Below are positions 23,001 through 35,552 of a stretch of DNA of 63,013 nt, piece by piece. The translations under genes were made by a program, and so were the position numbers. Below the pieces are notes generated by a model. It was given only the letters and a program-made list of their open reading frames with translations, was not told the origin of the DNA and ran no database searches. The stretch comes from Pseudoneurospora amorphoporcata (lineage: Eukaryota; Ascomycota; Sordariomycetes; Sordariales; Sordariaceae). Every line of letters begins with the position of its first letter. The stretch's first letter is position 1. The DNA lies in contig MU859264.1 of the NCBI GenBank assembly GCA_033297205.1, positions 1-63,013 on the forward strand, given 5' to 3'.

Positions 23001-25535
23001 GCCACTGTTCTCCAAATTTTGAGGAATCTCGTATTCCTGAACCAACTTCAGGATCGCGTCTCGAAGTTGGTGATAGTCTTTGTACAGTGTCGGCCGTTCG
23101 TTGTCAGTCTCGTCGGTTTCGCTATCCGTGTTGGAGGAAGTCGCCTCTTCGTCGACCTCGTCATCGGGATCAAACGTCATGTGCGTCGAGAGTTGGCTGC
23201 CGTTGCCCGAGATAAACAAAACCGCCCAGCGCTCGGCGCAAGGGTGGCAAGAGCCGTTCAACACGTCCTGCCCGAGAACCTGGGACATTTCATGCAGGGC
23301 GAGACGGAGCCGGTACCCGTCATCCTCGTAGTTGACCGAAGAGCTTGGAGCGCTTGAAGCCGGGGGAGAGTACCCAGGGCCATCCTCGAGAAGGGGCTCT
23401 CGGGATGTTGTTATATCGCTGGTTATCGATTCGGCGCTGGTACTGACAACTGACAGAGCATCAAACTGGACGCTAGGGGCTGTCCTCACAGACATGGGTT
23501 GAGATACCACAGAGAAATTGGACACAGACGGCGCTCCAGAACGGCGACCTCCAGAGTGAACTGACGCTGGTCTTCGGTCTGGGAAGAGGGCGTTGGCGAT
23601 GGTAGCGAGATCGGCAGGGCTAACGACCAAATAAGGATGAACCTCTGCTGTTTCTCGAAGTGACGTGATGGATCGAGCGGGCAAGAGGCGGGTCTTGGGT
23701 TGATACTTGGTGCTTCTAAACCGGTTCTGTATGTTCTCAATATGCCCTCGGACTTTTGGCGGGATGGATACCGGAGTTTTGCTATGGAGCATGTCAACAA
23801 CGAGTTTTTGTGCATTCATGGCAACGGATTTGAGAATCTTCTGTCGCCCATATTCAGTGATGTGATAGTCCGCCATCATCCCGTAAGCCTCTGGGTGGAT
23901 AATAACTCCGAGCAACCAGGTGGAAAACAAGAATTTGGCCACAAGCCACTTGCGGGTAGCTTCGAGGTACTTCTTTTCCAGGCATTTGATGATTTCGTTT
24001 CCTAGCTCGATAAGTCCCTCGGGAATGCCCGTGTTGTCTTCATCGTCGATAACATCAAACAGCTCGTCCACGGCCTTGGCATAAAACTCCTCTGCGGCAA
24101 TCTGATCCTTGGAACTCCAATCCGAAATATTGAACCGGGTTCCATGTTGGTCTTCAGCTCGGTCGAGCAGAAAGGCCCCTTCTTCCAGGATCTTCATAAG
24201 ATACCATTCCATGTTGGATTTTCCGGACCAGCCGCGCATGGAAACCCAAACATTGCAGATCGACATGACAGTCTGTTCACTGCCAGTGGCCGGGTTGGAA
24301 ATCAACCGAGCGCAGACATTGGCCCAGATAGCTGTCCTGCGCTGGTCCTCAGCGCTGTCAGGACCTGCAGAGTTAGCAAAGCAAGTATAAATCAAAGCCG
24401 ACATGGGATCGTGTCTCTGGAAGGACAGAAGCCGTTCGATGGCACTCCTTTCCTGGGCCGACTGCCGATTGGCGCCCACTGCGCTCGAGGAGCTGCTGAA
24501 GGTAGAACCAACAGCACTCGAAGAGCCTGACATACCCGAAGTACCACGACCAGCTGGTCGGCTGTGATACGGAAGAACCGACTCAATTGGTTCCATGGTC
24601 TGATGAAACTTTGTCAGCGCCGCAAGTTCGGTGCTTTTCAAGGAACTGATTCTCGTCGCCAGATAGTCGGGATTCGTCCTGATTTGATTGAGAACACTCA
24701 ACAAAGTCTCTCGCGACTCGGAAGACAGCTCGTTAATGAAGCATGGAACACTCCCTGGTGCGGGGGTGGTGCCCGCAACGGATCCGGTGGGTGTGTCAAC
24801 GCTTTCGGTTGACGTGAGACCTGGCGCCTGCGCCAATTCCATATCGGGCTCGAGCATGGCATATCGACGAGTTTCGTCGCAACTCTTGCGGACGTCGATG
24901 ATTGCATTGTACAAGGATGCAAATGTCTTTTTGTCGTCTCCACGGAAGCAATCCACCAGGCTGCGATGGGCCATCTCACCAGACCTCATGAGGCGGGCAG
25001 AAAGCGCCGTCGAAATGAGGTTCCTTTGCAGGCGAATCCTTGTGTTTGCGCGCTTGCGCTCCTGGTACTTGGACAAGCGAACAACATGGGCCAGCTCCTC
25101 CAAGGTTGTTCCTTCACTCTCTGGGCTCCAAAAGGGCTGAGTATAAAGCGAAACATCAGACAATAAGGGCCGCGGGAGCTTGAGCTTGGTGGGTTTCTCA
25201 TCCGACAACGACAGAGAGGCGGTTGCTAGATTTGTGTTGAGACTATCGGACGAATCCTTGGGAGTAGGTGCTGGCGACGGCTCTATGTCCTGGTCGATGG
25301 TGGGCAATGGACGGTTGGGAAGAGTGGTAGGCATCTGCAGACCAGGTCCGCGCCTAGACAGGTCGTCGCTTCGGCGGCTCATGTTTGCGTCTTTGGCCGC
25401 GCAAGACGGGCTGTTGGTTCGATGTGCTCGTGAGTGCAAGGCGTCCACATGGCTCTCCGAAGGGGACGGAGTTGGCGACCTCGACGCTGCCGGAGGAGAC
25501 TGTATTGGAGATGGAGCTACTCGTGAGAAGGACAT
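20064..25535 (-). CDS. Large conserved fungal protein, Sel1-like C-terminus, function unknown
   Basis: An intronless 5472-base gene encodes 1823 residues. The first 150 residues are Ser/Pro-rich and probably disordered, and a second ATG at residue 52 is possible. A long helical body follows. The section LFSTWLLGVIIHPEAYGMMADY...GRQKILKSVAMNAQKLV (about residues 555-605) loosely recalls the core helices of RasGAP-type domains, a weak resemblance only. Ser-rich linkers (about 1200-1450) separate this from a helical C-terminal part. The last about 110 residues (AARMWTITAKEGDPTAQRELAIFYLSNPELV, later ALMCLAIHWMGAAESGGDELAKTFMAQQM) look like Sel1-type repeats. Similar large proteins occur across filamentous ascomycetes as far as I recall. 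No signal peptide or membrane segment is evident. I do not assign a function. Confidence 0.85.
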   Translation of the reverse strand: MSFSRVAPSPIQSPPAASRSPTPSPSESHVDALHSRAHRTNSPSCAAKDANMSRRSDDLSRRGPGLQMPTTLPNRPLPTIDQDIEPSPAPTPKDSSDSLNTNLATASLSLSDEKPTKLKLPRPLLSDVSLYTQPFWSPESEGTTLEELAHVVRLSKYQERKRANTRIRLQRNLISTALSARLMRSGEMAHRSLVDCFRGDDKKTFASLYNAIIDVRKSCDETRRYAMLEPDMELAQAPGLTSTESVDTPTGSVAGTTPAPGSVPCFINELSSESRETLLSVLNQIRTNPDYLATRISSLKSTELAALTKFHQTMEPIESVLPYHSRPAGRGTSGMSGSSSAVGSTFSSSSSAVGANRQSAQERSAIERLLSFQRHDPMSALIYTCFANSAGPDSAEDQRRTAIWANVCARLISNPATGSEQTVMSICNVWVSMRGWSGKSNMEWYLMKILEEGAFLLDRAEDQHGTRFNISDWSSKDQIAAEEFYAKAVDELFDVIDDEDNTGIPEGLIELGNEIIKCLEKKYLEATRKWLVAKFLFSTWLLGVIIHPEAYGMMADYHITEYGRQKILKSVAMNAQKLVVDMLHSKTPVSIPPKVRGHIENIQNRFRSTKYQPKTRLLPARSITSLRETAEVHPYLVVSPADLATIANALFPDRRPASVHSGGRRSGAPSVSNFSVVSQPMSVRTAPSVQFDALSVVSTSAESITSDITTSREPLLEDGPGYSPPASSAPSSSVNYEDDGYRLRLALHEMSQVLGQDVLNGSCHPCAERWAVLFISGNGSQLSTHMTFDPDDEVDEEATSSNTDSETDETDNERPTLYKDYHQLRDAILKLVQEYEIPQNLENSGTRKQTFSNRASTLKKYRSKNRIVSNMGSRNPYNSYRSRAPSVTSSLSDTSNWGNGKGKELPEAPEPTSPLIAMLTAASSQSRAQSDFVNAHLYWRTLQQLNALTSDSLRKDGFATLLNIFSRGPRDSIRKSAAAIEDYDAWLIWLKQSQERAEGLIDSMMRRLRALRDKMWYVTDVRNSAPYDESRNVAVALKTMGMPHRWNSFQRVKSRMQRGPASNYLFKTESQILDILAAPEEQGGPNKLRDEQAEKTARWLQQYEVENFCCGEERIHRFCCEVDNCINKLLGDSIVDGPVLWSSELFTRDRRTLESKQVNRRDRDFDTQSVSWDDSISVISDPERRFTPGMRGRSSNNNLRALSGHNLSQLSFDSSSRFSYSRASTAISEIDGSDYFGASSPVHQIDSRETFWSPFHHRPTSPSTVTSRAQSPTTSVTNFSGSFNPPNHHALPSNSQHSIGRSGASVSSSNETVFQQRQSEEKARFLGELRQTLTSLILSDLGNLVFSRGSETDAWFEGLGQDCIDRREAIQRRNREALGKEKRKSAGKGGLKQRILERKKSYTDLRDGVNEKGASETQSPVAEAGGPGSVHGNENAASNEPLSGQRSNRDGKKEAMPDFPFMKSYQRLLRMFCVHPNPHVKLNALHELQNLISASLNSGSRRSRLAWGRSDIGSASSATEEHGVQTRSQPIDDAIDSFKERRSHALMQAPTFSGSHGPSGRVPGGGRDADTRSVVSVYPANTDAIANVLQKLFRDAGMRPKTLFRDLQFIAAFVSPIMLDKTERGKAFWDAGLAALSLKQEVCRTMVEVADEVVKNFTTTRNDAYDHRTGSGAGEEPSGTQTPTADKPSSPFNSPPSPLPLTTHSLADAARMWTITAKEGDPTAQRELAIFYLSNPELVERTTLPLSKPREVFKQAVIDKYGGGGARSGPGGSSSDESSRFAGMGMGDVRSDPALMCLAIHWMGAAESGGDELAKTFMAQQMR

Positions 25536-28500
25536 GGGTTAGCGCAACGGGACTAGAGAGCTCAACCTTGGGGAATGATCCTCTGGTTTCCCCGACATAC
25601 GCAGCGACGATTGAACGTTGATGGGCGAAGAAAGAGAAGGCTGCATGGATATCATAATGGGACCATGCAACAACGAAGGGTCCAAGTGGTTGACCATGCG
25701 CTACCGACGACGGCGGCGGCCGAGGTTGGCGATCCAATAACAGCGACGGGAATGCTCGCTAATGATACTGGATGAGATATCAAGGGATTGAAAGAGTTGG
25801 ACGGCCTTCGGCTTGGAACGTTTTCGTTTGGGGGTATCAAAGATAGGTATAACAGTTCATGTTTATGAAAACTAGGAAAAGAGATATGTAGGTATATTAG
25901 TCTTGGGAACGGGAACAAGGCGAGCCCTGGCCGTGGTTCAGTCGAGAATAGGCGATGGATGTTTGAGTGATGGACAGCGATCCCGGAGTTTGTTGCCCTG
26001 ATGGTTATGTCTTTGGCCGATTCCTGGGGCCAGGGACTTGAAGACCTGAAGTGAAAGAGTCAAGGAAGAGTTCGCCTTGTCTTGTCTGGGAACAGGGACG
26101 GAGAGCTGTTGATGGTCTCGCCTCATAAGCAAGCACGCAAGGTGAACCTGAACCAAGCTGCAAGAGGAAAAGGACGCTGATCTGACACCACACCATGCCC
26201 TGATGGCCCTGGTCGATATGGCTCTCTGGGCCTTAGCTGGATGGATCCTCAGGGGGAAGAATACGATCCGAAAAGACCCAACCTAACTGAAGCAGGCGAT
26301 GGGCGAGCAACGGGACTGGGGCCGGGCACGAGGGCGGCTGGACGGGGACGGGATGGTCGACAGCAACAGCGACACTGGTGGGTAGACTCTGCGACTGACA
26401 GGGCTACGACGACAGGGTTGAAGACAGGGAGACAGGGCAACAGACAGCGGTTGTAACAGGGCGAGAGTGTCTTGTGGATCCTCCCGGCGGTTAAGTACTT
26501 CGACTAGGTAGGTAAGGTGATTGTTGTAGAGTTGACCTTGTCTCCCTCTCAAGTTAACATGATGTGGATGAGACGGATAATCGGGTATTTACCGTATTTC
26601 ACCTCTTCTCACTGTGGCTATCATCCTCATGTCCACAATCCCGCCGAACTGGAAAAGAGTGAGAGCCGAGAGGTGTGTCTCGTTGCACCCTGGCCGGCAT
26701 GGCGCCTCTGCCTTCCTGCCGTGACAGTGTGGTCGAACCAAGTGACATGAGCGATGTACCGGACGTGGGGTAAGAGACGGATGGTCCATTAGACCCACTT
26801 GTTTCCATTTTGGGTTTGGCGGCTGGCAGTGCGGGGACACTGGAGACTTTTGGAGTCATGCCTTGTGAGGTTGGAGATTGGTGGATTTCCCCTCACTGTC
26901 ATTCAGCGCACTTGCAGCGAGTGGTCCACTCCACTGGCATGTTTCTCTGCCACGCCACAATCCCTGTCCCTTGGTTTCTCCCGAAGCTCTTTTTGAGCTC
27001 CCCTCCATCCAGAAAACATATTGGAAATTCGTGGATTGATATCAAACAGGTTTAGGTATAACTGAACTGAACAAACAGGCCTCATTCGACACCTTCTCCT
27101 TCCTCATTTCCAGTCCTGCATCTCCATTTCAATTTCTGTCACCCACTTGCTCTTGCATGTGTGAAAAAGAAAGAAGGAGCTCCTGGTTGAGGCTCCCTCC
27201 CTCCTCATCTCCTTAATGTACTCCATTGCCCCGCTTCCACTCACCCACTTCCTTCCCTCTTTTCACGCCACGGCCCGACATGTGCCTGACGTGAGGGAAG
27301 GTGCTCGTTTCATTCGCGCTTGCGTTGACGCCTGCGCTCGTCTCTCCGGCTTTTTTCGTCTGCTTGCTTCGGATGCTTTCATCAAATGTGGATGTCGTGG
27401 ACAGATGTTACCTCTGCCGCCAGTTCTCGGGTCCCGAGCTGAATGGACCGAGATGGGGTCCCATGACAAACACTGGACGCCGACGACGTTCAGCTTCCAA
27501 TCGCCGTCTTCCGCCGGGTTATCGTACACGGTATTTCAGCTTGATCATTCCCTCCCGTCTCTCCAAGCACAGAAAAAAAAACATTTTCCCTATGACGCAT
27601 ATTCACGGATTACGGGTCACCGGTCAGAAAAGGTATGCGGATGAATCCTGCTATGGACATACGTTCTTTCCTGTTGTGCCTGACGACTGCGGACGAGTGC
27701 CCAATCTCGTCAGCATCGGCTTGTCATGGCATGGAAGGCATGGATGGCTTGAGTTAACCCGAGTCCATTGCTTCCTTCTCTTGTCAGCTTTCTATCGATA
27801 TGCGCAGTTGCAGTCAACTCTCATGCTATATCCAGATCCCTATTCCAGATGGTGGCGTCTGTGGGCTGCGGCTGTGAGCTGCCTCTTCCCCTTTCGGATC
27901 TCGCTTGTTCCCATGGACAAGGCATGACATGTCCTTGGATGACCCTAGAGGCCAACCCATGTCCACAGCCTGCTGAGCTGGCCTTGCATTCTCGCCCCCC
28001 GCCCTTTTGCATCGCCCACAGCTTCCCATTGCTTGGGTTCGGCTTTTGGCAACCCGGCTGTCAAGTCGTCCAATGCCAGTCGTCCACGATCCAAGACCAC
28101 CCTAGGAGCCTGCTTTAGAAGCAGGTACCTCCAGCATGTACTCTTCCTACAAACACCGCCCATGAGATACTTTGGCTACCTGAGCACTGAAGTAACCACC
28201 AGCATCGTGAACATCGGCTGGTTGCCAACTCACATTCACCACCACCACGGTCACACCCTCTCAGACTGCCTCACTGTCCAATCAGAAGCTCTCATTATGT
28301 CCGCTTGATCCTCCCTGGCTTGTCTCTGCCGCCCGTATATCAAAATCCTCCGATGGTTATCTGTCCTCTTTTCTTTCTTTCTGGAATCACGCTTTCTCAG
28401 GGACGATGGGCCAATGCCGCCAATGGTAGCATCCGAGGTAAATCGTTTTTTGTGTCGATGGGGAAATCACGATTCCAAGCATATTGCAGCAGGCAACACG

Positions 28501-31500
28501 AGGCGAGGCAAGGCCGCATACCGCGCACCATCGCGGCAGTGACCCGGCCGGCAGATGGACGACAAGTCAACAAAAGGGTCCAGCAACACGGCCGGCGCTT
28601 GTGGTTCCACTCCCCAATATCGATCCATCTGGGTCGGACAAGCTCCCGTCTGTGTGTCCGGGCCTCTTTCCCATCCCAGAGACATATCAGAGGGTCCTGC
28701 TGTGCGAGGGCACTTGCTCCGCCGCACCTTTTGCTGATGTGGTTGTGCGACCCCTGTGCTGTCTTTTTGTGCCGGCTTAGATCCCGCACTCATCCACACA
28801 TGGAAGTTCATGATGATGGCGGCTTTGGTAGCTCCGTTGCCGAGGTCTTGGATGGTCTCCGTTTTCCCCAGCCACGCCACGCCGCGCCGATGCCACGCCC
28901 GGCCGAGTCTGGTCCCGGGCCACGCACCAAGTCCCTTAGTCAGGCACCTTTACCGGCATTTTCGTGACGACGTTCCATCCCGAGCCCATAAGCATGTGGC
29001 GCATATGGGTTTAGTCCAGTACTTCTGCACGTCAGACTCCTCGCCTCGTCCCACTTCGTGGGCAGCATGGAATTGCTGCCGGGTCCCAGCTTCGACGGCG
29101 CAAGGAAAACCGTTTCATTGGCGATAGTTGCGTTATATAGGCCTCCCAGCCGCTTTTCAAGCCTTCTGATACGACTTCATCCCCCTTTCCTAGTCCGGGT
29201 TCCTCCTACGTGGCTCACTCACCACCGTTCATTGTCCTCAGACCGCTGCATCGAGGTTACAAACAGGGCTATAACCCGCATACGCATATATCTCTTGCGC
29301 TTGCTTTGCTTGTCAGGCGGGATGAGGCTGCTTTTGGGTAGCGAAGCGCTTAAGGTAGTCGGCTTCAGACCGTACCAAGAGCCGAGAAACTGGGAGGCAG
29401 GTACCATGCTAGCTTGGTTGTGCCTGAACGTGGGCAGCTGCTTGAGCAGCCTGAATGGGCAATCTCCACGCCCGTTGTTTCATGCTGGCGGAGGTCAAAT
29501 GCGTGTTCGACGGCCTCCAAAGATGAAGCAATCAAGGCACTTGGCGGGGTTCAATTCGAACCATCCGACATGTTTGCCCTGCTGGATAATGACAGGCACC
29601 CGTCTGTTTCCTGATAAGTCATTTACTAACGGCAACAGGTTCAAGGCTTGGTAATACAAACACAAACCCACATGCGACCTACATTAAGTACGTGAAGCAT
29701 GTCTCAAGACGGAAGGACGACAACGAATATGTCTCAGGCGCGAATATGCCAGCGAAGAACCATCTACGTCTCAGTGTACACATTGTGCTCCCGGGTTACC
29801 TCGTCAACTCGTTTACACCCTCCCCAGTTTGCGCTTTATGGAAATCATGGAAGACGACTAGTCAGTTCGGCCATCCAGCTTGGGCTCGAGATGGTCGTTC
29901 AAGCGCACACGCCCGCGTGCTGTACCACGTTGTCACGGATATGTCCGATGACTCCTACTTCACAAGTCAAGAGGGAGAATTGGGAAAAGAGCGACGTCGT
30001 GCCTCGGTGACAGTCCTACGAGCCACAAAAGCTTGCACCCACCCAAATTCATGGAGCTTCACCGTCCACCACACCTTGCCAGCTTGCAAGTGTGCCAGCT
30101 AAGCTAGCTAGCTAGTGCTCGCTGCTCGCCTTACCTGAGCAATTGGCCAACGAGACGAACGCGCAAGTCCTGGGAAGCACAGGGCGAATCTTTCACACTT
30201 GTCCCGAGACATTTCCCGGCACATCTGCCCATCCCGTTGGTCGTGTTAGCTGTCTGCCAGGCTGTTAGCTCGTCGTTGACGTCTTTCATTGCCTCATCTT
30301 CCACGGTCTACGTGGACTAGTACTTCCATTGTGTCAGCTGACAAGAGTTGTTGCTCTCATGGACGCACAGTTTACACCGCTTCAGCTACGTAAAGAAGGA
30401 CAAGAGTAGATGTGGTACAAGTTGTAAACGGTCAAAGCTAGCTAAGTAACAAGCTAGCAAACCGCGTGGACGGAGAGTCACAGTAGTACTCCATGTCTGC
30501 TTTGCTGCTGTGTCGTCGTGTAGTTACGTGTAGCTACTTGTGTACTACGTACACATCATCGGGAACACAGCAGTATTTGTCTAGCTTTGGGAGTTCGGGT
30601 AAGTTTGGACCCGGCCGGGAGGTTTGACGGGGCGCGACGGGGTTGGAGCTTTGGAACCACAGTTGTTGGGCAGGTTGGGGAAGTTGGAGGGGCAGGGAAG
30701 GATATAGTGTTGTAGAGAAGGGCGCCAAAAAGAGTTTGCCGAGGTTCAGATTCACTGGAGGTCTGAGAGCTCCCAAAGTCTCACGAGTCCTACGGTTCAC
30801 AATGTCCGAACTCCGAGGTTGGTGTTTTGGTGGAAGGTTTGTCTACTTCATGGGTTCATGTAACTCACTGGGGAAAAGGGGGTAAAAGAAGCAGAAGGAA
30901 AAGAACAACGAAAAGGAAAAAAGATGATGAAACATAACGGAACCGTTGTGTTGGAGATTTTGGCAATGAGCAAAAACGGTCAAGGAACTGAGAATCAGAA
31001 AAAAAACTTGGCTTGTAATAAGGGTGCAATGATGCATGTTTTTGAAAAGACAGATCCAGCAGCTCATCAAAAGGAACGAGCCCACAAAGCATCACTCAGT
31101 GAACCCCCCTTCATGGAGAAGTTCACCCCGTAGTCTCCTCCAACAGCTGCAACACCGTCACAGCTTTATACACTCGAAGATATGGCGGGAAACAAATTGC
31201 GGATGCTCTAGTTACTTACTTATAGAAACATGGAAGTTCATCAAAACAAATCACTGAAACTGAAAACTAGCCCATTTCATGCAGGTATTCTCAGTTTTTT
31301 TTTTTTCAAGTTGAGGGTCGAGGGTCGTTCAAGGCAACACATCTCAAAAGACCTGAGAACGAGAGAGGGGGCGTGAGAAGGTAGGTGGATTAGAACAAAT
31401 CGAAATGGTAGGTAGGTATGTATGAGAGTGATTAACTGGAACGGTCAAAGTATGCATGCGTACGTATGTCTCGACTGTGAAATGAAGTATTGAACATGGA

Positions 31501-33519
31501 AATGGAATAGGAGGAGCAGACAAGAAGAAGGGGCAACAAGGGAGTGTCAGTGAGTGAGTGGTAGCGAAAAGGTTAAAAGGTGGTGAATAAATAACATGGT
31601 AGATAAGAATATTATAAAAAAAAAAAGGGAGCAAGAAGAGGGGGGGGGGGGGGGAAAACCAGAGAAGTCAAACGGTCAGAGTTGGTTGGTTGGGACTAGA
31701 AAAAGGAGACGCCTAGTGTATGTTTTATGTAAGGTATGATGCAGTGGTAGTGTGAAAAAGAAGAACAAACAGGGGCGGGCTCGATTTCGTTTCGTAGGTA
31801 AGGAAAGGGGAAGAAAACTGAGGAAGGAAAGAAAAACAGTACGAACCATTATCAGAGAATGACCGATGGAACTATCTAACCATACCCAAACAACATCCCA
31901 ACACAGCACAACACAAAAAAAGCCAAAAGAAAAAAAGAAAAAAAAGGAAAAAGGAAAAAGGAGATGTAAAAATCAGAATTAAATCAGAACCGGACAAGAT
32001 CGCTCCCACAGGTAGACAGACTGCTTTTCGGCGGTCTCTAGACTTGGAAAGGAAGGACTGACTGACTGACTGACTGAACTGACACCGCTTCTCTTGACCG
32101 CTTCTGCGTTATACACTACCTACTTGACTATGAACTTACTCCGGTCCCAAAAACCGAAGCCCAACTCGCCCGAATACAAGTATGGAAGCGGAGCACGACG
32201 GCAGGGTAAGTACCAGACTAGCCTACCGATTGTCGTTCGTTGTCAATTCATCCATCCCGTGTCACTGTCCAGTGTCCACCAACTCCATCCGATCCCGATC
32301 CTTTCCTTTCCTTTCCTTTCCGTACTGCTACCGCCACGGAAATGGCACGCTGTTCTTCAAACTCCCAAATCGGGTGGAAAATATTCCTTGAGGCGCGGGC
32401 GGGCGGCTAAGCTAGTAATGATTTTCATAGTTTTGTTTATCGATCCCAAGAGACAGACATGGAGACATGCAAGATATGTATGTCCATTAATTAATAACAT
32501 AAAACCATAAATGCTAGCTAGCTAGTACCAAGCCATTTAAATACCAAAAAAGTAACAAAAGCAAACAAACAACCCGCCCAATGCGCTAAATAATGATGAT
32601 GATGATGATGAGGATACAAGTACAGCAGAGCATGCAATGCAAGTGATGGATAATAATCAACCAAGAGTAACACCCACCCATCCATCCTTTATTTCCCGTT
32701 CTAAATTTCCCATTTGTCAAATGCCTTTTCCTCTCTTTCCCTACTCATTACAGTAGTCCCTTGACGCAACGCATCGCCCCTCTTGCCCTGTCATGGACCC
32801 ATGACCGAATAATCACTGCGTCTACATCTGCCTCGTTTGCTTCCACAAGTCTTTCGACTCCATCGATCGAACTGTATCTCCGTTTTTCTCGCTCACCGAT
32901 ACAACCATACCCGCGTTGACCCCTCTTCTCCCGTCTAAACCCATCCAGTTGCGTGTGTAGAGGTCCCACGGCATCGACTGTCATGAATGCAGGTGACAAA
33001 ACGACGGTAAAAATATGCCTTTCTTTGTCCATCCGTCAACCCACCCCACCCGGCCGCTGTGCGCAATCGGCCGGCAGCGAGCGGTTAAAGACGTTGGGCA
33101 AAGCTGCATGTCAAAAAGGATGAGGGGATAAAGATGGATGGAAGCGGTGGGAGCTGCGGAGGATCGCCAGATGTGATATAGATTGGTGACGTTGTGGCAC
33201 TGGATTGGATGGCAATGGTCGGCGGGTGTGATGAGATTGAGTAGGCCGCATGTGTGGCCGCATGAGGGAATTGAGGCCTGAGCCCCTCCTCGGCCTTCCG
33301 CTCCGCCTCTTCCCGCGACAGTGTGTCATTCATTCCACGAGAAGCGGAAGCGGGACATGAATATGTTGAGCTGTCAACCTGTCGAGCAAGCCGGCATGCA
33401 CCGGGCTATGTACCGACAGCCCAAATGCCGACAGATCCCCGTACAAGGCTTGGTCCCTCGCCCAACCCAGAGTATCGCACAGGAAAACACTCGAACAGGC
33501 TAGCAACGGCTCACCCCAC
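25536..33519. other. 8-kb gene-poor region
   Basis: This is the longest stretch without a convincing gene. Open frames of 200-220 codons exist at 27301-27927, 28305-28967 and 29058-29654 on the plus strand, but their compositions are Cys/Arg/His/Pro-mixed with no repeats, domains or plausible starts, and they overlap others in every frame. The left end must carry the promoter and leader of the 1823-codon gene. The right end is the 3' flank of hapX. Simple sequence includes GCTAGCTAG stretches (30099-30113, 32513-32524), a G run at 31641-31654, A/G-rich sequence at 31900-31975, and an ATG/GAT trinucleotide run at 32593-32612. Confidence 0.5.
31641..31654. repeat. G homopolymer
   Basis: An uninterrupted run of about 14 G sits in a purine-rich stretch of the gene-poor region. 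Confidence 0.8.
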
Positions 33520-35514
33520 TCACTGTCCCTTGCCGAACCTCATATCGAAATCCTTCAGCACTGCCATAATACTTGCAGCCTCGACTTCGATCGGCGCCCA
33601 CGCTTTGCCCGTTGATGATTGCTGCATACTCACGCTTCCCCTATATGGCGGAGGGTTAGCAGGCACCGCTCTGAGCTTGGGCAGCCACGAGCCAATGTCA
33701 TCAGCAGCTTCCTCGAAGTGCCGGTGAGAGGCGATGGTCTTGTAAGCCTCCGCGCAGGGGATGGACAATCCGAAGTCGCTGGCAGCGACATTGTTGGAGG
33801 AAGAAGAAGAGGAGTTGGATGATGTTGGAGCAGGGAGTTGATTGGTGGTCTTGTAACGGTTGAGGTTGATGGGGACGACAACGTCGTCGTTGTCGTCATC
33901 GGGCTTCTCAGTCTTGCAGCATCCACAGCCGGGACCGCCGCCGCCGCAGCACCCGGATGGGGGAGCAGCGCTACTGCTGCTGCCAGTCTGTTGCCTGTTG
34001 CGCTCAAAGTTGGCTGCGAGGGAGCGGCAGAAGAGACCGGACTTGGGATCAGCTAGACACTGAGCGCAAGTACCGGGTCCACCAGGACCACAGCCACCGG
34101 TCTTAACGGGCGGCTTGGATTGGGCGTCATTGTTGGTGTTGTTGGCGCGGTTGGGAGAACCGAAGGCAGGTAGCTTGACAGCGCCCGTAGCCGTGACTTC
34201 CATAGGCATGGGGACGACATCGTTCTCGGACGGTGGCGGCGTGTGCATCTGGACTTGCTGAACGACCGAGGCTACGGTCATGGAGGCAGCCGAGAGGGCC
34301 AGAGATTCCGCGCACACGCAGTAGGTTCCGTCCTTGCAGAATCCGCAAGAGTCCTGCATCTCGACCGAGACCATGGGATGGGACTGTGGCTGGGACTGTT
34401 GCTGTACAGGAGCTGGCAGGGGAGTCATGTCTGGTACCGTTGTCTCGGGCTTCTTGGACGAGAACAAGGCAGTAAAATCTGTTGCCAACTCGTCGCTTTC
34501 GACGGCGGCATCAGATCGCTGCCTCTTCTCATCAGGACCCAACTCGGGCGAGCTGGGAGGTAGTGGCCTCTTGAGGTCGGCAGCCGCAAGAATCCGGATG
34601 GACTCCTCCAGACAGGCGCATCTTCCTTCGGGAGTGCATCCGCCGCAACCCATCAAGACAGTGGAACTTTGCATGAGCTCTTCGGCACAGGCACATGGGC
34701 CACTGCTCTGACAGCTACCGCAGGTGACGTCTAGTGGAGACTGAGGGACCTCCTCGGGTGGCGATATGATCTGGGAGATGGAGAAGGGTTGAGCGGTTGG
34801 CCGCGGCTCTGCAATGGGGACCGAGTCCAGCTTGGGGGCGATTTGAGTGTGCTGCGAAGGTTGTTGCTGTTGCTGTAGATTAAAGATGGACTGCTGCGGC
34901 GACATGCTGTCCCAAGAATTGGTCAGGGCATTGCGAGCCTGCTTCTCCTTCTCCAACATGTCCTCCAACCAGCGGCATCGTGACTGCAGGGTCTGGACTT
35001 GGACCTCGAAATGGCTGATGCGACCCTGGAGCTCCCTCACAACACGATCGTGTTCCTCCTTTTGCTCCTCCAGCTGGTCCTCCAACTCGCCGACGCGGGC
35101 GGCCCTGCGCTCTCGGAAAGCTCTCTGGGCAGCGCGGTTCTGTGCCTTGCGCTTAGTAGGGGGGGTGTCGGTGGCAGGCTTACGTCCAGGCTTTGGTCGG
35201 GGAGGGATGACCCATTCCTTGCTGGTCATGCTCAAAGGACCTCCCCCAGGAGTAGGGCAGTCGACGGGCGACATGGCTCCTCCTTGGCTAGACACGGAGG
35301 CGGCTCTGATGGGGGCAGGTTTGGGTGCGACACTGGGACGCGGCGCGATGGGAGGCACGCCAGTGAGGTTGGTGGTGGTGGTGATAGAAGTCAATGATGC
35401 CGGAGTGGAGACACCACAGCTTGAGGCTGGAGAGGGGGCCGAAGAGGCCGGGGTCGAGGCGGCACTCGGAGAATCCGGCTTAGCAAAGGTGGCGGCAGTT
35501 GTGGTTGATGGTGG

Positions 35515-35552
<38 letters not shown>

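Noticed and set aside
27301..29654. Open frames of 198-220 codons in the gene-poor region
   Set aside because: No domain, unlikely composition, and competing frames of similar length; GC-rich DNA gives these by chance.
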